Source of the DNA: Larix kaempferi
Lineage: Eukaryota > Streptophyta > Pinopsida > Pinales > Pinaceae
Reading direction: 5' to 3'
Assembly (NCBI GenBank): GCA_027924585.1
Contig: BSBM01000461.1
Coordinates: 10,045,001-10,109,000, forward strand
DNA: 64,000 bases
The position numbers were made by a program, and so were the translations under genes. The notes below the pieces were generated by a model. That model did no database searches, had not been told where the DNA came from, and worked only from the letters and a program-made list of their open reading frames with translations. Shown here piece by piece: positions 37,195-49,990 of this stretch (within the stretch, counting starts at the first letter, position 1; each line of letters begins with the position of its first letter).

Positions 37195-37860
37195 TAGAGA
37201 ACCGATCATTCCACTCTGGTAGAATCGATCTCACTCTTTTAAACAAAGAATTAAAATGCCAATGTTTACATAAAGGATCAATCTCCATATATGATTGATC
37301 CCTTATCTGGACAAAGAATAAATATTTAAACGTTTTCTCAAAGGGTCGATCTCCTCCACAGAGAGTCGATCTCTGTAATTCAAGGACAACATATAAAATC
37401 GAAACACATAAAAAGAGAATCTAATCCCATAAAGGATCGACCTCTTAACTTTTTTAAAACATCAATTCGGATATCCACCATAAGCACAAAATCGATCTCC
37501 ATAGAGAATCGACCTACTAAATTTTAAACAACAATTAAAATGTTTATCATAAAGAGAGGATTGATCTCTTTCAAGGATTGACCTATTAACTTTTGCATAG
37601 AACATTTAAACCGATGGTCGATCTTTGTTGAGGATCGACCTCTTATCGTTTTCACAGAGAATACCTAAAAATCATTTAAACAAAGGATCAATCTTTGTAG
37701 AGAATCGACCTCTTAATATTTTGTACAGAGAAATATATCAAACAAAAACAGAGGATTGATCTCTGTAGAGTATCAATCCATTAAATATTTGACAATAAAT
37801 AAAATGTACACATTAACCAGAGGATTGATCCCCATAGAGAATTGATCTCTCCCATTAAAA
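37195..37860. repeat. Degenerate repeats with paired GATCGATCTC / GAATCGACCTC words
   Basis: At least eight loosely spaced copies (about 70-90 bp apart) of a pattern 'agaGGATCGATCTCtgtaGAGAATCGACCTC' with many substitutions (listed in pieces: GGATCGATCTC then GAGAATCGACCTC). The half-sites are near-inverted repeats of each other, so each unit could fold. This fits an LTR or satellite-derived array, not a gene. Confidence 0.7.
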
Positions 37861-38696
37861 TGTCTCAACACAATAATATATAACCAAAGAAAGGAATTAG
37901 ACATGATTACTTAGAAGAAGATCACACCATAGAGCTATAACTTCAAATAATTCGCTTCAATAGATATATTTATCACAGAGATTGCTGGAAACGATACCCA
38001 TAGGGGTTTGTTTCTATCATAGAGACTTCATAAAATATTTGTTGACTGAATCAATCCGCAGGAACCTCAATTTAGTTCTAAATCATATCAATATAAATAA
38101 TTCATCCACTGCATTCATCACACTAGTGAAAAAGAACCAAACATTTCACACAAGATTCAATCCCATAACTCACAAAGTTTTGATACATACATGATTTCTG
38201 TCCAACATACGTTACTAACACAATGTACATTGTTCATATTTAATCAATGCGAAGATACAATAAGGATATTAATCCATCCTCCTGTACACACATTACTCAT
38301 AAAAGAGCACACCGTCTATAACGTTTTTCCTGGGTTTCAATCCCACACTTTACATTATCATAAAAATACATAGAGTTCTCATCAACGGATTGTATAGAGT
38401 TATAATACAAAAAATCAAAAATTGATTTTTAGAACCAGTTATAGGATCTTCAATCCGCACAACTCATGTTATATTAATATAGTACATAAATCCTATACGG
38501 ATTTACCTCAAACCATCGCAATCAGATTCAACCTACTGGCATATGTAAAACAGAGTGTATAAAATAAAACAAAGCAAATGATATATCCATATTTGTGATA
38601 TGTATACATATGTAACATAATGCAATATTTTCCCAACTTAAGGAATCAAAACAAAGTATATAGGCACATATAACAGTCGTATTATACTTCAAACAA

Positions 38697-38718
38697 ACAC
38701 ACACACACACACACACAT
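38697..38718. repeat. (CA)n microsatellite
   Basis: An ACACAC run of about 22 bases. Confidence 0.95.
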
Positions 38719-40315
38719 ATAATAGAGTGATGTAATCCAAGTTATGCCACCATAGCTTGTATATGTAATAAAAAATAAACTACAATAATATATGCCATTC
38801 ACAACTCATTGGTTCATTAGAAAAATTACACTTACTTGAAATAATGCGAATGAAAACTTTTAGAATCAGTTCCTCCCAACCATATAAGAGAGTAGCACAA
38901 CTGCCATCTCAACTCCACCCCCTATTTGGATCACCACTAGGCACACTAGAACTAACAAGCAAATATTCCACACAACACTCTCTCTCGGAGTCTGTACCAA
39001 GGATAGTAATAGACTTACAAAAAAGAGAAACACTCAACACATGCACTCATAGAAAAATTTCTTTGTGCACAACAAAACATCCTGTTCTTTTTCAATGCAC
39101 CAATTTATACTTTTTTCACAGGTCTTGTGCCATCCCAATCAAATCTCATTCAATCCTTCAATCCCTATCGTTTAGTATCTTGTTTGGTATTTGAGCTTTT
39201 AGATTGGATTTGATTGGTAAAATATCTCTTTCTTTACACTTGTTCTATGTCTCAAGGTGGTGTCCCCTCATTTAACTGAGTTCTCCACGTCTCTTTCTTT
39301 TTATTAATAATAAAAATAATAATTGTTGTGCAAAGTATCATTCGCATCCTATGTGAGTATTTTTGAGTTTTTAAATAACTCTTACAAATAATAAATTGTT
39401 TCGACATATTTCTCAAAACTTTTAAACCAAAATAAATAAGATTGTCTTGGGGTATCACATAATCCACAAGGGTGAAGCTTCCCAAGCCTACTACTTGACC
39501 ACAACTTATACAACAATCTATGCAAAAATACCCTACACATTTGTCCCAATCCAATAGTACTTATCCCCCATTATCCTATACAACACAAGGATTAGGAGCC
39601 CATTCATTGTACCGCAATCCCTCAAGCTATCCCCATTCCCTTCTAGTTCTCCAACACAAGCTAGTTGAGGAGTCTTTGTGATGGGGATCCAAGGACCTCA
39701 ATTGCAGGATAGGTTTCTCTCACATTGGAACCACTCCCATTAGCACTAGTTTTCCACATTAATTAACATGATCAATTATGAAAGTTCTAGTTTTCATCTC
39801 TTCAGTTCCATCATGAAGGCCCCTTCCCCAAAAGGATAGTCATTGATTAATGATAGAAGTACTGATGAAATAACCTTAATTTCCTACTTTTTATATGCAT
39901 ACTCAAAACTACCCATGTGGCACTCATTATGAGCCTAGTTTCCCATCTAATCCAAGATTAGGATAATATAATCAATAAATGTTAATTAAGCCCCTATAGT
40001 AAACATGCATGTATGGAACTTAGGATAAACTCACTATCTAAGGTTTTTAAGTAGGGATACTGACTTTAGCTAGTAAGTCACTAGGATCATTCCCCCCTTG
40101 GAACCTCTTTCACTTACCCCTCGTGTGGAATCATAGTCCCTCCATATCTTATTCATCATTTTCCATCTACTTTTTTCAAGGATTTTATATTAAATATCAA
40201 AAGTATTCATTTACAACAAATTTGGTCATCCTAGAATGTTTATATATAACCTATAGACATTCCATCATTACATTCTCGGGTAAAACATGAGGTGTTACAA
40301 TAGTATTTTACCTTA

Positions 40316-40648
40316 CTAAATTCTACACTTCTTACAAAATTTATAGGACTCATTTGTACATAGCTCTCCAACATTATATGTCATCAACACCTTTATTTTA
40401 TTCTCATCTTGTTTTTCTACAAGATATTTAAACTCTTTAAATTTACTAAAAACTTCATACTTATTACGGAAGAAATAAACCCATGTGTTTCTAGAGAAAT
40501 CATAAATGAATGAAACATAATATATAGATTTTCCTAGTAATGAAATAGGAAGAGGTCCGAACACATCATTGTTATTATTTACAAGAATCATTTTTCTCTT
40601 GTAGCACCATATGCAAATCTTAACCAATTTTTTTTTCCATATATGCAA
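40316..40648 (-). pseudogene. Copia integrase fragment
   Basis: A minus-strand frame with VFGPLPISLLGKSIYYVSFI, DFSRNTWVYFFRNKYEVFSK and FKEFKYLVEKQ, the Ty1/copia integrase core around its first Asp and the 'D.SR..WVYF...K.EVF..F' block. The second Asp/Glu region is lost, as the remnant ends near 40300. It belongs with the protease and gag pieces to its right. Confidence 0.8.
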
Positions 40649-40885
40649 TGTTCACATAAATCAAAATGTAATGAGAAATCTAACATATCATTTTCCATAC
40701 CTTTACCATTTAATGCTCAAAGGCCCTTCTCTCCAATATTTCCCAATCTCCAATGCCATATCATTCTCTTGTCTACAAGGACAAGAAGGATCCAATCTTC
40801 TTCAATGTTATCCTCAAGAACAACAAAACTATACACCTATCATTAAAAGTTCTTCCGTAGGAAGTTCTAATCTAAACTCCCTACA

Positions 40886-41224
40886 TTACATCAACATCAT
40901 TTCTCTTGGAACCATCTTGCATGTTTCATTTTCAAATAAAGTATGCACACATGTATCATCCATCTTGCTTATAGATATCAATTTTTTGGCTAGATCTAGA
41001 ATGTGTAAAACCCCAGGATGAGTTTTAATCCTTCCACCTTTGAGAAGTATCTTGACCCTTCCAATTCCTATCATTTTGGTTCTCAATCCATATGCTAGAA
41101 AAAAATTACCTCCGTTGTATTTTTTATATTCAAAAAACAACTCCTTGTGCGGAGTCATATGAAATGAAGTGCCTGAGTCAATCAACCATACATCGTGATT
41201 TGTATGTGTACTTGTAGGTTCCAA
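40886..41224 (-). pseudogene. Copia aspartic protease fragment
   Basis: DVWLIDSGTSFHMTPHKELF carries the D-S-G active site in the usual copia context, followed by MIGIGRVKILLKGGR and LHILDLAKKLISISKMD, the pre-integrase linker. A degenerate zinc knuckle (CGKDGNYKKNC, with first Cys lost and His replaced by Tyr) is readable upstream near 41350. Confidence 0.85.
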
Positions 41225-41522
41225 GTAAACATCATGTCCTTCTTATGTAGAGGGTTATGTTTTCCATAGAAGGAGCATCATCATATCCCTTACTTTTATC
41301 AATACTCTTTACTTTTATCAATACTCTTAGATTTGCAATTTTTCTTATAGTTCCCATCTTTACCACATTTTTGTCATTTATTTTCAACTTTTTCTAGAGA
41401 TTTAGATCTATTCTAAACTTAGATATACCCCCAGAACACTTATTTTTCCTCTTTTCAGAATGATATCTCACAGATAAAAAAATAATTGGCCACACCCTCC
41501 ATGGGTTTTTGTCCCATTTTCC

Positions 41523-42030
41523 CTAGCAAAAAGGATGCAAATACATCCTCAAACTTAAAGGATTGACTGGCAGTAACAATTCTACAACTAGATTGTCCCA
41601 AGTGTCTGGAAAATAACATAGCAACGCAATACACTTATATTTTTCCTCCATCTTAATATCAACAAAGACTAAATGACTTACCAAACTATTAAAGGTTTTT
41701 AGATCATCTGACATGGTGTCACGATCAACCATCCGAAGATGAAACAACTTATTTAAAAGAAATATTATATTCACCAATGAATTTAATTGATACAAATACC
41801 CCAGCTTATCCCATATCTTCCTTGCATTCTATTCTCTAGATATGTTCAACAACAATAAATCTGAGAGGCATAGTTGAATCATTCTTATTGTTTTTCTATC
41901 TAGAGTTAACCAATCTTTTTATAACATACTAGTGGGAGTTGTACCTAGATCCATAACATTCCAACAATCTTTGTCCACAAGAACATCTTCTATCTTCATC
42001 TTCCATTTAATTCAAGTCTCTAGCATTAAA
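41523..42030 (-). pseudogene. Copia gag (UBN2-type) fragment
   Basis: Minus-strand text includes DVLVDKDCWNVMDLG (about 41980), NARKIWDKLGYLYQLNSLVN (about 41820) and LRMVDRDTMSDDLKTFNSLV (about 41730), the typical copia gag core, with two stops. Its 5' part ends where the LTR at 42224 was inserted or joined. Confidence 0.8.
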
Positions 42031-42223
42031 ATTATTGATTTATATTCTTAAGCTATTTGTCATTTTCCTTGCACAAGATTTATTGTGCAAAGCTCCAACT
42101 CTAACACAAGCTTATCCCAAACCCAGGATATCCTTCTAATCTAGGTAGATACTAGTTTCCACCCACTTATTCCACCAAGATAAATAGTCCTCCATCTTCT
42201 TGGAAATTTTCTACATCTTTTCA

Positions 42224-44355
42224 TGTCATGTCCCCAAATTTTTCATTGGGTCACAATGGCCTAAGCCCCTTGGCCATACTCATGATAATTTGTCAAATTG
42301 ATGCTAAGTGTCAAATAATTTCCAAGAATGATGTCCAAGTTAGTAATAATGTAAAATTAGATCCAAATTGACAAGGTGGGTCACATTAAGAGAAATTCCC
42401 AATTCAAAGTTTGTAATACACTCATCCAAATGAACTATCATGGAGGAAAATTACTAGTTCCCTAGGTTGGGGGTGGAAGCATTAAAAGTTGGAATAAGGG
42501 AGTTACAAGACCCAAAATGACCTTATACTTACAAATTCACATTAAATGGGTTGAACAAATAATAATAAAAGTAAAATAAGGTGGCATTGGATCATGAGGG
42601 CACATAAGAGGTTGTGGGACCCACATGTGGCAAGCTTGCCCGCTACACTTGGCATTATTCTCTCACCAATTCGAGTTCAAGATGAAGGGTAAAATACTTG
42701 GGGGATTTGAAGAGGTATTATTCATGGCATGAATCATGCATGGTCGAATTGGAGTGGAAGAGCAACACCCATGGAAGAGGAAGAGGCATCTTATAAGAAT
42801 GGTGACACTTGGAGCTAGATTCCCTAACTCCTATGACAACAATGATGAAGATTCTATGAAAATTATGACAAATTCCAGACCTAGTCGTTTCCATATGACA
42901 TATATTACATGTCAGGCCTAAAAATAGCCTCCAAGACAGCACACAAGGGATTTATGGCAGCCAAGACGATTTCTCGTTCGAATTGAGGGATGATGGAGAC
43001 TAGGAATTGTTGGACAGGTGGCACACATTGGAATCTCGTCCCAACTTCAGTTTGCATGAGGCTTTTGGAAGCAATTCAAACCATGGAGGACTTGAGAATT
43101 TTATAAAATACAATAGAAAATAAGGAAATGGGCTTTTGATCATTTCTCATTTTGCAAATTGGGGAGCATAGATTGTCCATGCTAGTGAAGTATTTACTCT
43201 ACTTTCCTTAGTACCAATTTCGAGGCTGCAAGATTCCCATCCTAATTGGAAATTGGAGAGGACATTCATACCCTTCATTTGGAGTTACAATGGATTCATT
43301 TGTTTCAGGTTGAAGCTACAGGTCTTCTGATGGTCTTCTCTTCTTCAACTTGCTCCCACATCTCTTCCAATTTTCTCTCTATATTCTTTCTCTTGGAGGA
43401 AGGGTGGACATGGAGAGATATTGATCACTTTAGGACAATCCAAGGGGCCCCATTTATTTGTAAGATGATTTAAACACTCTGTATTTTATGCTTAGATATA
43501 CCACATATCTAAAATCCAAGTGAAACCATGTAAGAATGTCAAACTATGTATGAATGGTGCCATATTTCCATATATCTTGTGGAGAGAGCTTGAAGTTTTT
43601 TGGTATCTACTCGTATCAGTAAATATATGTGCTTTTATTTCTATTTAGAGAGCCATTAATATACTGAATAATTTTCACACACCTTATGAAATTCCTTGTA
43701 ACATTTCTCTCAAATTTCATAGCAAGTTATAACGGTTTTCTCTCATTTCCCCCTATGTTAATGCATGTTTACAAATCTCTGATTTATGGGAGTTTCAAGC
43801 ACCTTTAGGAACTGATTAATGATGCATTTGGGTGTGAATTGAAGTAATATAACTAATCCATCTCTCTGTTCTGAAATTTTGTAGGTTCGTACTGCATTTG
43901 GGAAGCCTTTAGTGACCTCTACCCTTGGGGATTTGAACCTCAAATTTACTAGCAAATTTCCCTATTTTCTCCTGAACTTAAATGAATGTTGCAGAAGTCT
44001 TTTTATAGTGTATAAAAAACTATTAGGATCATTTTTATGTCCTAATACCTTTCAAGCATTCTCATACCCAATTTGAAATCCTTAGGATTCTTTTGGAGCC
44101 ATCTACCCTTGGAAGTTTCAACATCGATTTTCCTAGTAATTTTTCCTTTCATTCTCTGATTGTAAATGCAAGTTGATGAAGTATTTAGAAATTTTCCAAG
44201 TGTATAATATCTGAATTAGTGTGTCAAAATACACGTCAATCCACTCTGTACATAATTCGAAACCATTTTGGATCATTTGGGATAGTTTGGAGTTTCACAA
44301 GTCCAAGATTCAAAAATTGGCCAAATTGGGTAAAATTCCAAATTGGGATATTACA
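42224..44355 (+). repeat. 5' LTR (2132 bp)
   Basis: Starts TGTCATGTCCCCAAATTT, ends GGGATATTACA, with the primer site right after. The start matches 47215-47259 (TGTCATGTCCCCAAATTTCT). No gene was found inside it. Confidence 0.87.
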
Positions 44356-44356
44356 G

Positions 44357-44368
44357 TGGTATCAGAGC
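44357..44368 (+). promoter_or_regulatory. Primer-binding site (tRNA-iMet)
   Basis: TGGTATCAGAGC, complementary to the 3' end of plant initiator tRNA-Met, one base after the LTR. Confidence 0.93.
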
Positions 44369-44420
44369 ATGGTCCTTGCACCTATTTATTAATATCATAC
44401 ATTGAAGAATAATTTGAATC

Positions 44421-46773
44421 CATGTCTTATTCAGATTTAGATTATGAGCAATATGAGGAGGATTATTCTTTCTATGCCTCAAAGGAAAATGATTTCTATG
44501 AGCAGTATGATGATGACTACGATGAGAAATATGAGGAAGATAATGTCTAGGAGATACCTTCTACAAGTATATCCCATCAGATCACATTTGGAATAATAAA
44601 TGATAGTTATTCGTATAGCCATGTGTATGGAGAAGATATATGTTCCACAATCAAAGATCAGTTTTTGGGCGACCATGAAAGGATTAAAAATCAGCCTATT
44701 TGTGAGAAGAGCAGTGAAATATCCGAAGCTTCATGGAATGCATGTGTTTCCTATTTGAAGATAATTTTCGGGCCTTCTTCAAAAAGCGGCTCCAAAGATC
44801 TTGATCCTAAGGAAACCGAGGGGCAATATGCATCAACTTGCTTTAAGGAGAGAAATGAGGAGACCCATAAGTCACGTAGTTCTGAAATAGGCGAGGTAGA
44901 AGAAGGATTGCATGAAGAGGATAGAAATTCACTCCCAAGTGACTCTAAAAAATATGAAGAAAAATCACGTGAGCATGAATAAGGCGCTATTGAAATATTG
45001 AATATCATTTCGAGACACATTCTACATTGGACATGAATCAAAGAGCATCTACTGATGTATGCTTGAAATATGAAGGAGTACCTACTGATGGGTGCTCACA
45101 CCTCGATGTTGGTGACAGAGAGATCAATTTTGAAAGCGTTGCTACAAGACAAACTTCCATTAAGCATGAAAATGAATACCTTGTAGTAGTTGAAGAAGAA
45201 CACAGATCAACTTCCCCATCACCACTTGAGCTTCATGAAGTTGGTCCAAACAAGAAGGAAGAAGATGGGGAAGTTCATTTGCAAGAGACTCATTTTCTTG
45301 AAGGGTCCTTGAATATGGATGAAAAGAAGATTCAAGAGGCCTTGAAAAATTTCCATGACACACATACATTGGTTTCTAAATTTTGTTGGTGTGTGGAGGA
45401 GAAATATTTCCTTGAAGACATGGAGAAAATCTAGAAGGCGATGCTAGACACCAAAGGTAATTTTTTAAATGTGCTTTCTAATAGAGATAATTTAATTGAT
45501 CTTGTTGGTTTGTATCATGGAATAACCTTGAACGATGCAGAAGAGAATGACAAGCTCTCAAATGAGTTGGATTCCACCCAAAATACACTCCAAAAATCTA
45601 TGGTGCATATTGAGCAACTTCAAGAGAAGTTGCAAATGTCCTTTACACCCTCCTACATATCAGACAATCATTCAATGGATGAAATAATTTATTTTAGAAA
45701 GGAGGAACCTCATGTAATGGTGTAACATGAGGTACATGTTGATATGTAGGTTCTTGAAGATGCTATGTACTCAAACAAGAAGGAAGATAAGCACTTGTCT
45801 TTGTTCAGAGGGGTTATGACCTGCCTCATGGAGAGAGTTGCAAAGCCTTGGAGGAGGAACATGATCTCACAATACTTGTACCAAAAAATTATGGAGAAGA
45901 CAAATTAAATATTTCGATGGGTAAGATTTGTAAAGAGTTAAGGTTGGTTCATAATTCTTCACCCCCTACTTCATTTTCAGCCACATCAATTGGAGATGAA
46001 AATTGGGTGAAAGGTCTTTTTCTAAGGGTGCCACATGAGGACTATGAAACTCCTATCTCTCCTTTTGATGATGACATGACTATAGAACCTTATTGTTTAC
46101 ATTTGCAGCAGAATCCTTTTTTACCTGATGATGATACATATCTTCATGGATGCACTTATGATGTTCACTTGAGTCACTTGAAGACTCATGATTTTCCTTG
46201 CTCCTTTCTTAGTTCAATTGATGTTGGAGGAACATCATCAACTACTTGGGTGAAGAGATATATAATTGGAGAAATTTTTTATTGGAAGAAACATCCTTTG
46301 TTATTTCTTGATGATACACATATCCATTGATGCATAAAGGGTACTTATGTGAGCCCCTTGAAGTCTCATTGCTTTTTTTGCTCCCTAATTGGTTCAGATT
46401 TGAGTGGAGGTTCTTCATTCACTTCTCGGATGAAAGAGCAGATGGATGATTATTTTGATGTATCTTTCATCCTTTTGTAGCAGCATTATAGGGCATGTGA
46501 TCCTCACCTATGTCATTGGATCATATTTGAATGGTCACTTGATGCTTGTATGCACTTGGAAAATGGTGGTCTACTTACTTGGAGGTACAAGCAATTTCAT
46601 GGTTCTTTGATGAGGCACCTCCTTGATGTACATTTTTATTATGTCGTTATGTACTTTGATGATATATCCTTTGTACTTATGATGTTTGGAAGAATGCATA
46701 CAAGGAAATGGGATCCAGGAATTCTCTTTCCTGATGGTATGGTTTGGAGGGGACTCCTAATTGTTGGAGTTTA
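44421..46773 (+). pseudogene. Acidic non-pol ORF of the LTR element, broken
   Basis: Begins ATG 44421 (MSYSDLDYEQYEEDYSFYAS), very rich in Asp/Glu/Tyr. It continues through at least three frame segments (to 44982, 45027-45725, 45848-46330 and 46550-46774) with stops and frameshifts between. It contains an amphipathic stretch (LDSTQNTLQKSMVHIEQLQE near 45570) that could be a coiled coil, and a C-terminal His/Tyr/Asp-rich part. It has no CCHC knuckle, protease or RT motif. It could be a much-diverged gag or a cellular-type insert carried by the element; the function is unknown. Confidence 0.55.
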
Positions 46774-47201
46774 ATACAAGCAATGGGAACTTGGGATAAT
46801 TTTTAGTGTCATTGGTTTCAATTTTTTTCGAGAAACAAGTAGTATGGGATATTGAGTCCCTACTTAGTAAGGTGAATTTAATCAGAGTAGTGCAACAACA
46901 AGCATGGTGTTTCCTCTCTAAAAATTTCATGGAAGCTTGAAGACTCAAAGTTGGGCAACTCAGTGGCAACTTCAAAGAAGTATACAGTGTGCTATCAAAA
47001 AGGGTTTCCAAAATATGAAAGAGGTAAAGAGTAATTGAAAAAGAAAACCCACATCTCCTTTCTTTTGGAAACACACAATAGTAGTGCATGAGTGCCACTA
47101 CTCAAAGTTTTAGAAGAGAAGTTTTGGGAAGCAAAGTTTTGGGAATAAAGTAGGTTCTTCAACATCCATGTGTTGAAATTGCTTGAGGACATGCAATATT
47201 T

Positions 47202-47212
47202 GGAGGGGAGGA
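47202..47212 (+). promoter_or_regulatory. Polypurine tract
   Basis: GGAGGGGAGGA, two bases before the TGTCATG start of the 3' LTR. Confidence 0.8.
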
Positions 47213-47214
47213 TT

Positions 47215-47259
47215 TGTCATGTCCCCAAATTTCTCATTAGGTCACAATGGCCTAATCCC
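47215..47259 (+). repeat. 3' LTR stub
   Basis: Matches the first ~45 bp of the 42224 LTR and then stops at TAATCCC. The following TGTTGTAGGTACAACA (47260) could itself be the end of an inserted element. Confidence 0.8.
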
Positions 47260-48203
47260 TGTTGTAGGTACAACAGATCCAATGCTTCATTTTGATCATG
47301 GGAGCCCCATTTTGTAAATATAAAGGTATTTAGGTAAGTTTTAAATTTTGGTTTGCTATGGCATCATACCCTTTGCTTGGTCTGTTTAGTTATCATTATT
47401 TTCTCCTTTGAAAATTTCTAATTTTTTGGTTGTTTTCTTGATTTGCAGAAAACCTTAGATTCTTTGCCAAAAATCCCAAATCCCGCAATCCCACAATTTT
47501 GGATTGCGGGAATCGTTTGTTTTTCATTTGGAAATTCGTCAACCCGAAACCCACAACCCGAAATTGCAGATTGCAGGAAGACCATGTAAGTATTTTAGAA
47601 ATTCTGTCTCCGCAACCCGAAACCTTAAATTCTGGATTTCAAATTGTGGAAACTCATTACGCCAATAAATCGCGTTGTGTGTTTCCAAAACCCGCAAATT
47701 GCGGGTTGTTGAAAAACTTATTTAATTTTTAATATTTGTTTTCGTTTCCGAAACCCGAAACCTGAATTTTGGGTTGTGGATTTCGGAAACACGTTTGTTC
47801 ATTTTGCGAAATTTGTAAAACCCGCAACCCAGAATTTTAGATTGCGGATTTCGGGAATTTTGAATAAAGTTTGATTTTCAAACCTATGAACCCAATCCCA
47901 CATCCCGCAGGGGTTAATCTCAGTCGTTTGTTTCTTTTAAATCTATGGTCTAGATTTGATCCGACCGAAAACCCATAAATGCACGATTTTTGTTATTTTC
48001 CATTATCATTTTTACTGTCGGAAATTGACGCTCCTACGTGGATTTTACTGTCTATTTCTTACCAGGGTCACCTTCACGAATTTTTAGTCATTTATAGGTT
48101 GGTTTGCTGTCATTTTTGCATTTGCTATTTACGGTTTTTCTGTCTATGGTTTACTTTTGATTTTGTTTTATTTATTTATCAGAATTTCCCAGGCTTTGCC
48201 AAA
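47260..48203. other. Leader of ORF N, with hairpin and CCCGCAA repeats
   Basis: No long gene. Between 47460 and 47910 the words CCCGCAA/GATTGCGGG recur many times. CCCGCAATCC (47482-47491) and GGATTGCGGG (47501-47510) form a perfect 10-bp inverted repeat. T-rich DNA ending TTTATTTATCAG before 48204 looks like a 3' splice site, but this is unproven. Confidence 0.5.
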
Positions 48204-49266
48204 ATGTCTCGGAATACTCGGTCTAAAACACTTCACAGGGATTTATTGACCAAAGATCCCAATTTTGGCATCTTCACAAACACCAGTGAAACGGTCACTG
48301 AAACCTATCAAATGGGATGGGCCAAAATATATGCTATCTTTGACAATGATGACCTTTCGGACATCAAAGAAGACCGACTTGCGTATGAGAAAATTAGGGC
48401 TTCAAAAATCCATGCCATTGTTGCTCGCCCAGCAGTCCTACCTTATACAGACCCTGTTAAATGGATTGTGGAAAACGCTAACCCTAAGCACCAGTCGTTT
48501 AACAATAATGCCGGGTCACAATTGGCATCCTTCCATCCTGAAGTTTTTATCAGATCTTTTCCTCTCAAGCCGACTGTACAAATCCTTAGCCATGATTTCA
48601 TTCAATCTTCCAAGACTAGATACAATTTTCAAGAAATGATGAGATCATGGATGGTTAAATCTAGCAATTTTTTGCCGAAGGGTGATAACCTTTATTCGAT
48701 TGCTTAGTTCAAGGAACCTTACTCCTTATTGGCAGCCATGTTCTGCAGGCTCTTTGGCCTCCCCAATTGCTCAATTTTTAAAGCTGAATGGGCTCCTATA
48801 GCTCACCATGTCTTGACAACAGGAGAATCTTTCCCTTGGGTATCTATCTTGTCTTCAAAACTTAAAACAACAATTCAAGATTATCATAAGGCATCTGCCT
48901 TAAGAAAGCCACATTTTTACCTATCAGCCTTCATTCTTGATGTCTTTTGCTCTAAATTTCAATATCCTAACTTGGGGTAGAATTCGACCATTGAAGCTCC
49001 ATCGGTTCATATATATCATTCGGCACTATGGGAAAGCAATTATGTGCCCTTGCTCTATGACATTTGTGACCATTTCATGGGCACTATTTATTTCAAAATA
49101 TTCAAACAGGAAGCTCCCGCCATTTCAGCTGATGCCAGAACTTTCATCAACACGATTGGTGACTGGTATGTTTATGAGTCCTTTTCATACATAGAGTTTG
49201 GGGAAGTGACATTGTTCACCTTCTGCAAAGAATAGTGCCTTACAGGTTGGTCATTCAAGAGGTTTC
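48204..49266 (+). pseudogene. ORF N, N-terminal part
   Basis: ATG at 48204 (MSRNTRSKTLHRDLLTKD) opens a frame that runs to the target duplication at 49262-49266. TAG stops are at 48705, 48978 and 49233, each where a Gln would fit; a one-base frameshift near 49215 puts the last stretch (PYRLVIQEVS) in another frame. Recognisable sub-blocks are MGWAKIYAIFDNDDLSDIKE, FHPEVFIRSFPLKPTVQILS and YVPLLYDICDHFMGTIYFK. I do not recognise the family. The context (LTR elements nested in it, a coiled-coil C terminus elsewhere) suggests a retroelement-encoded gag-like or accessory protein. The upstream in-frame codons from 47979 are probably leader. Confidence 0.6.
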
Positions 49267-49978
49267 TGTTAGTATATTCCTATACTCCATCCTTGTACCA
49301 CTAGTGTTTTGATCATTTACATTTTCAGTCATGCATGCACTTTTAGGGTTTGCATGCATCCTAGTCATCAGTCTAGCATCTAGCCCTCAGTTAGCCAACT
49401 CCCAGGAGCTTCTCACTATTTAGTTTTATCCCTCCAGTTGCTTAATGCACCCTTCTTCCTTTATTTTAGGGAGCAACTCACCGTTCTTCACCTACCAGTC
49501 CAGTTGTCTTCAATTTACACTCAGTTACAGACAGTTATACTCAGTTACACTTAGTTACACTGAGTTACACTCAGTTACACCTACCAGAGTTAGTTTGAAT
49601 GATGGTTGACAGTTACTTGAGCATTGATGACTCCACTGATGATGATGGAGACTTCCAGTTGTGCTCCGATGATCATGAGGACACTTAGTTGTGCTCCAAT
49701 GACACTCTATTGATCTTATGATCACTCTGAGAGGCTAATTCAAATTGCCACCTTAGGCATTCGAATCCTCTCTACCATTGTACTATTTATTTGTCCATAT
49801 TGTGATTAATTAACTAGTGTGTGTGAAGTATTATTGCTTCTATCTGAGTTCTACTGTACCATATTATTATGTTGCTCATTATACTGTATTGTTCACTCTT
49901 CTTCTATTTTCCTGCTTAATCATAAATACTCTTGTGAGGTATACATCATCTCTTAGATCTGTTGTGATGATTTTCACA
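49267..49978 (+). repeat. 5' LTR of the small element
   Basis: TGTTAGTATATTCC to GATTTTCACA. It includes a minisatellite of ACTCAGTTAC-like 10-12-bp units at about 49517-49580, shared with the other LTR (about 51716-51772). Confidence 0.93.
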
Positions 49979-49990
49979 TGGTATCAGAGC
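49979..49990 (+). promoter_or_regulatory. Primer-binding site (tRNA-iMet)
   Basis: TGGTATCAGAGC directly after the LTR. Confidence 0.95.

Larger units (their letters stand above)
34773..40299. other. AT-rich region without recognised genes
   Basis: About 5.5 kb with no protein motif I can identify on either strand. It holds a degenerate GATCGATC-type repeat group (37195-37860) and a CA microsatellite. At its right end, GAGGTGTTACA (40299) looks on the minus strand like an LTR start (TGTAACACCTC), but I could not find the partner end, so no element is called. Confidence 0.5.
42224..47259 (+). mobile_element. LTR element with non-pol reading frame, 3' LTR truncated
   Basis: A plus-strand element: 2132-bp 5' LTR (42224-44355), tRNA-iMet primer site, acidic coding-like region, polypurine tract, and the first ~45 bp of the 3' LTR. 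No protease, RT or integrase can be seen, so it depended on other elements. The 3' LTR stops at 47259, where the DNA carrying ORF N begins. Confidence 0.85.

Noticed and set aside
37195-37860. CRISPR-like array
   Set aside because: Repeats are too degenerate, spacing is uneven, and the DNA is clearly plant nuclear.
40289-40299. LTR end GAGGTGTTACA on the minus strand
   Set aside because: No matching second end or target duplication was found between 34.8 and 40.3 kb, so it stays a hint only.
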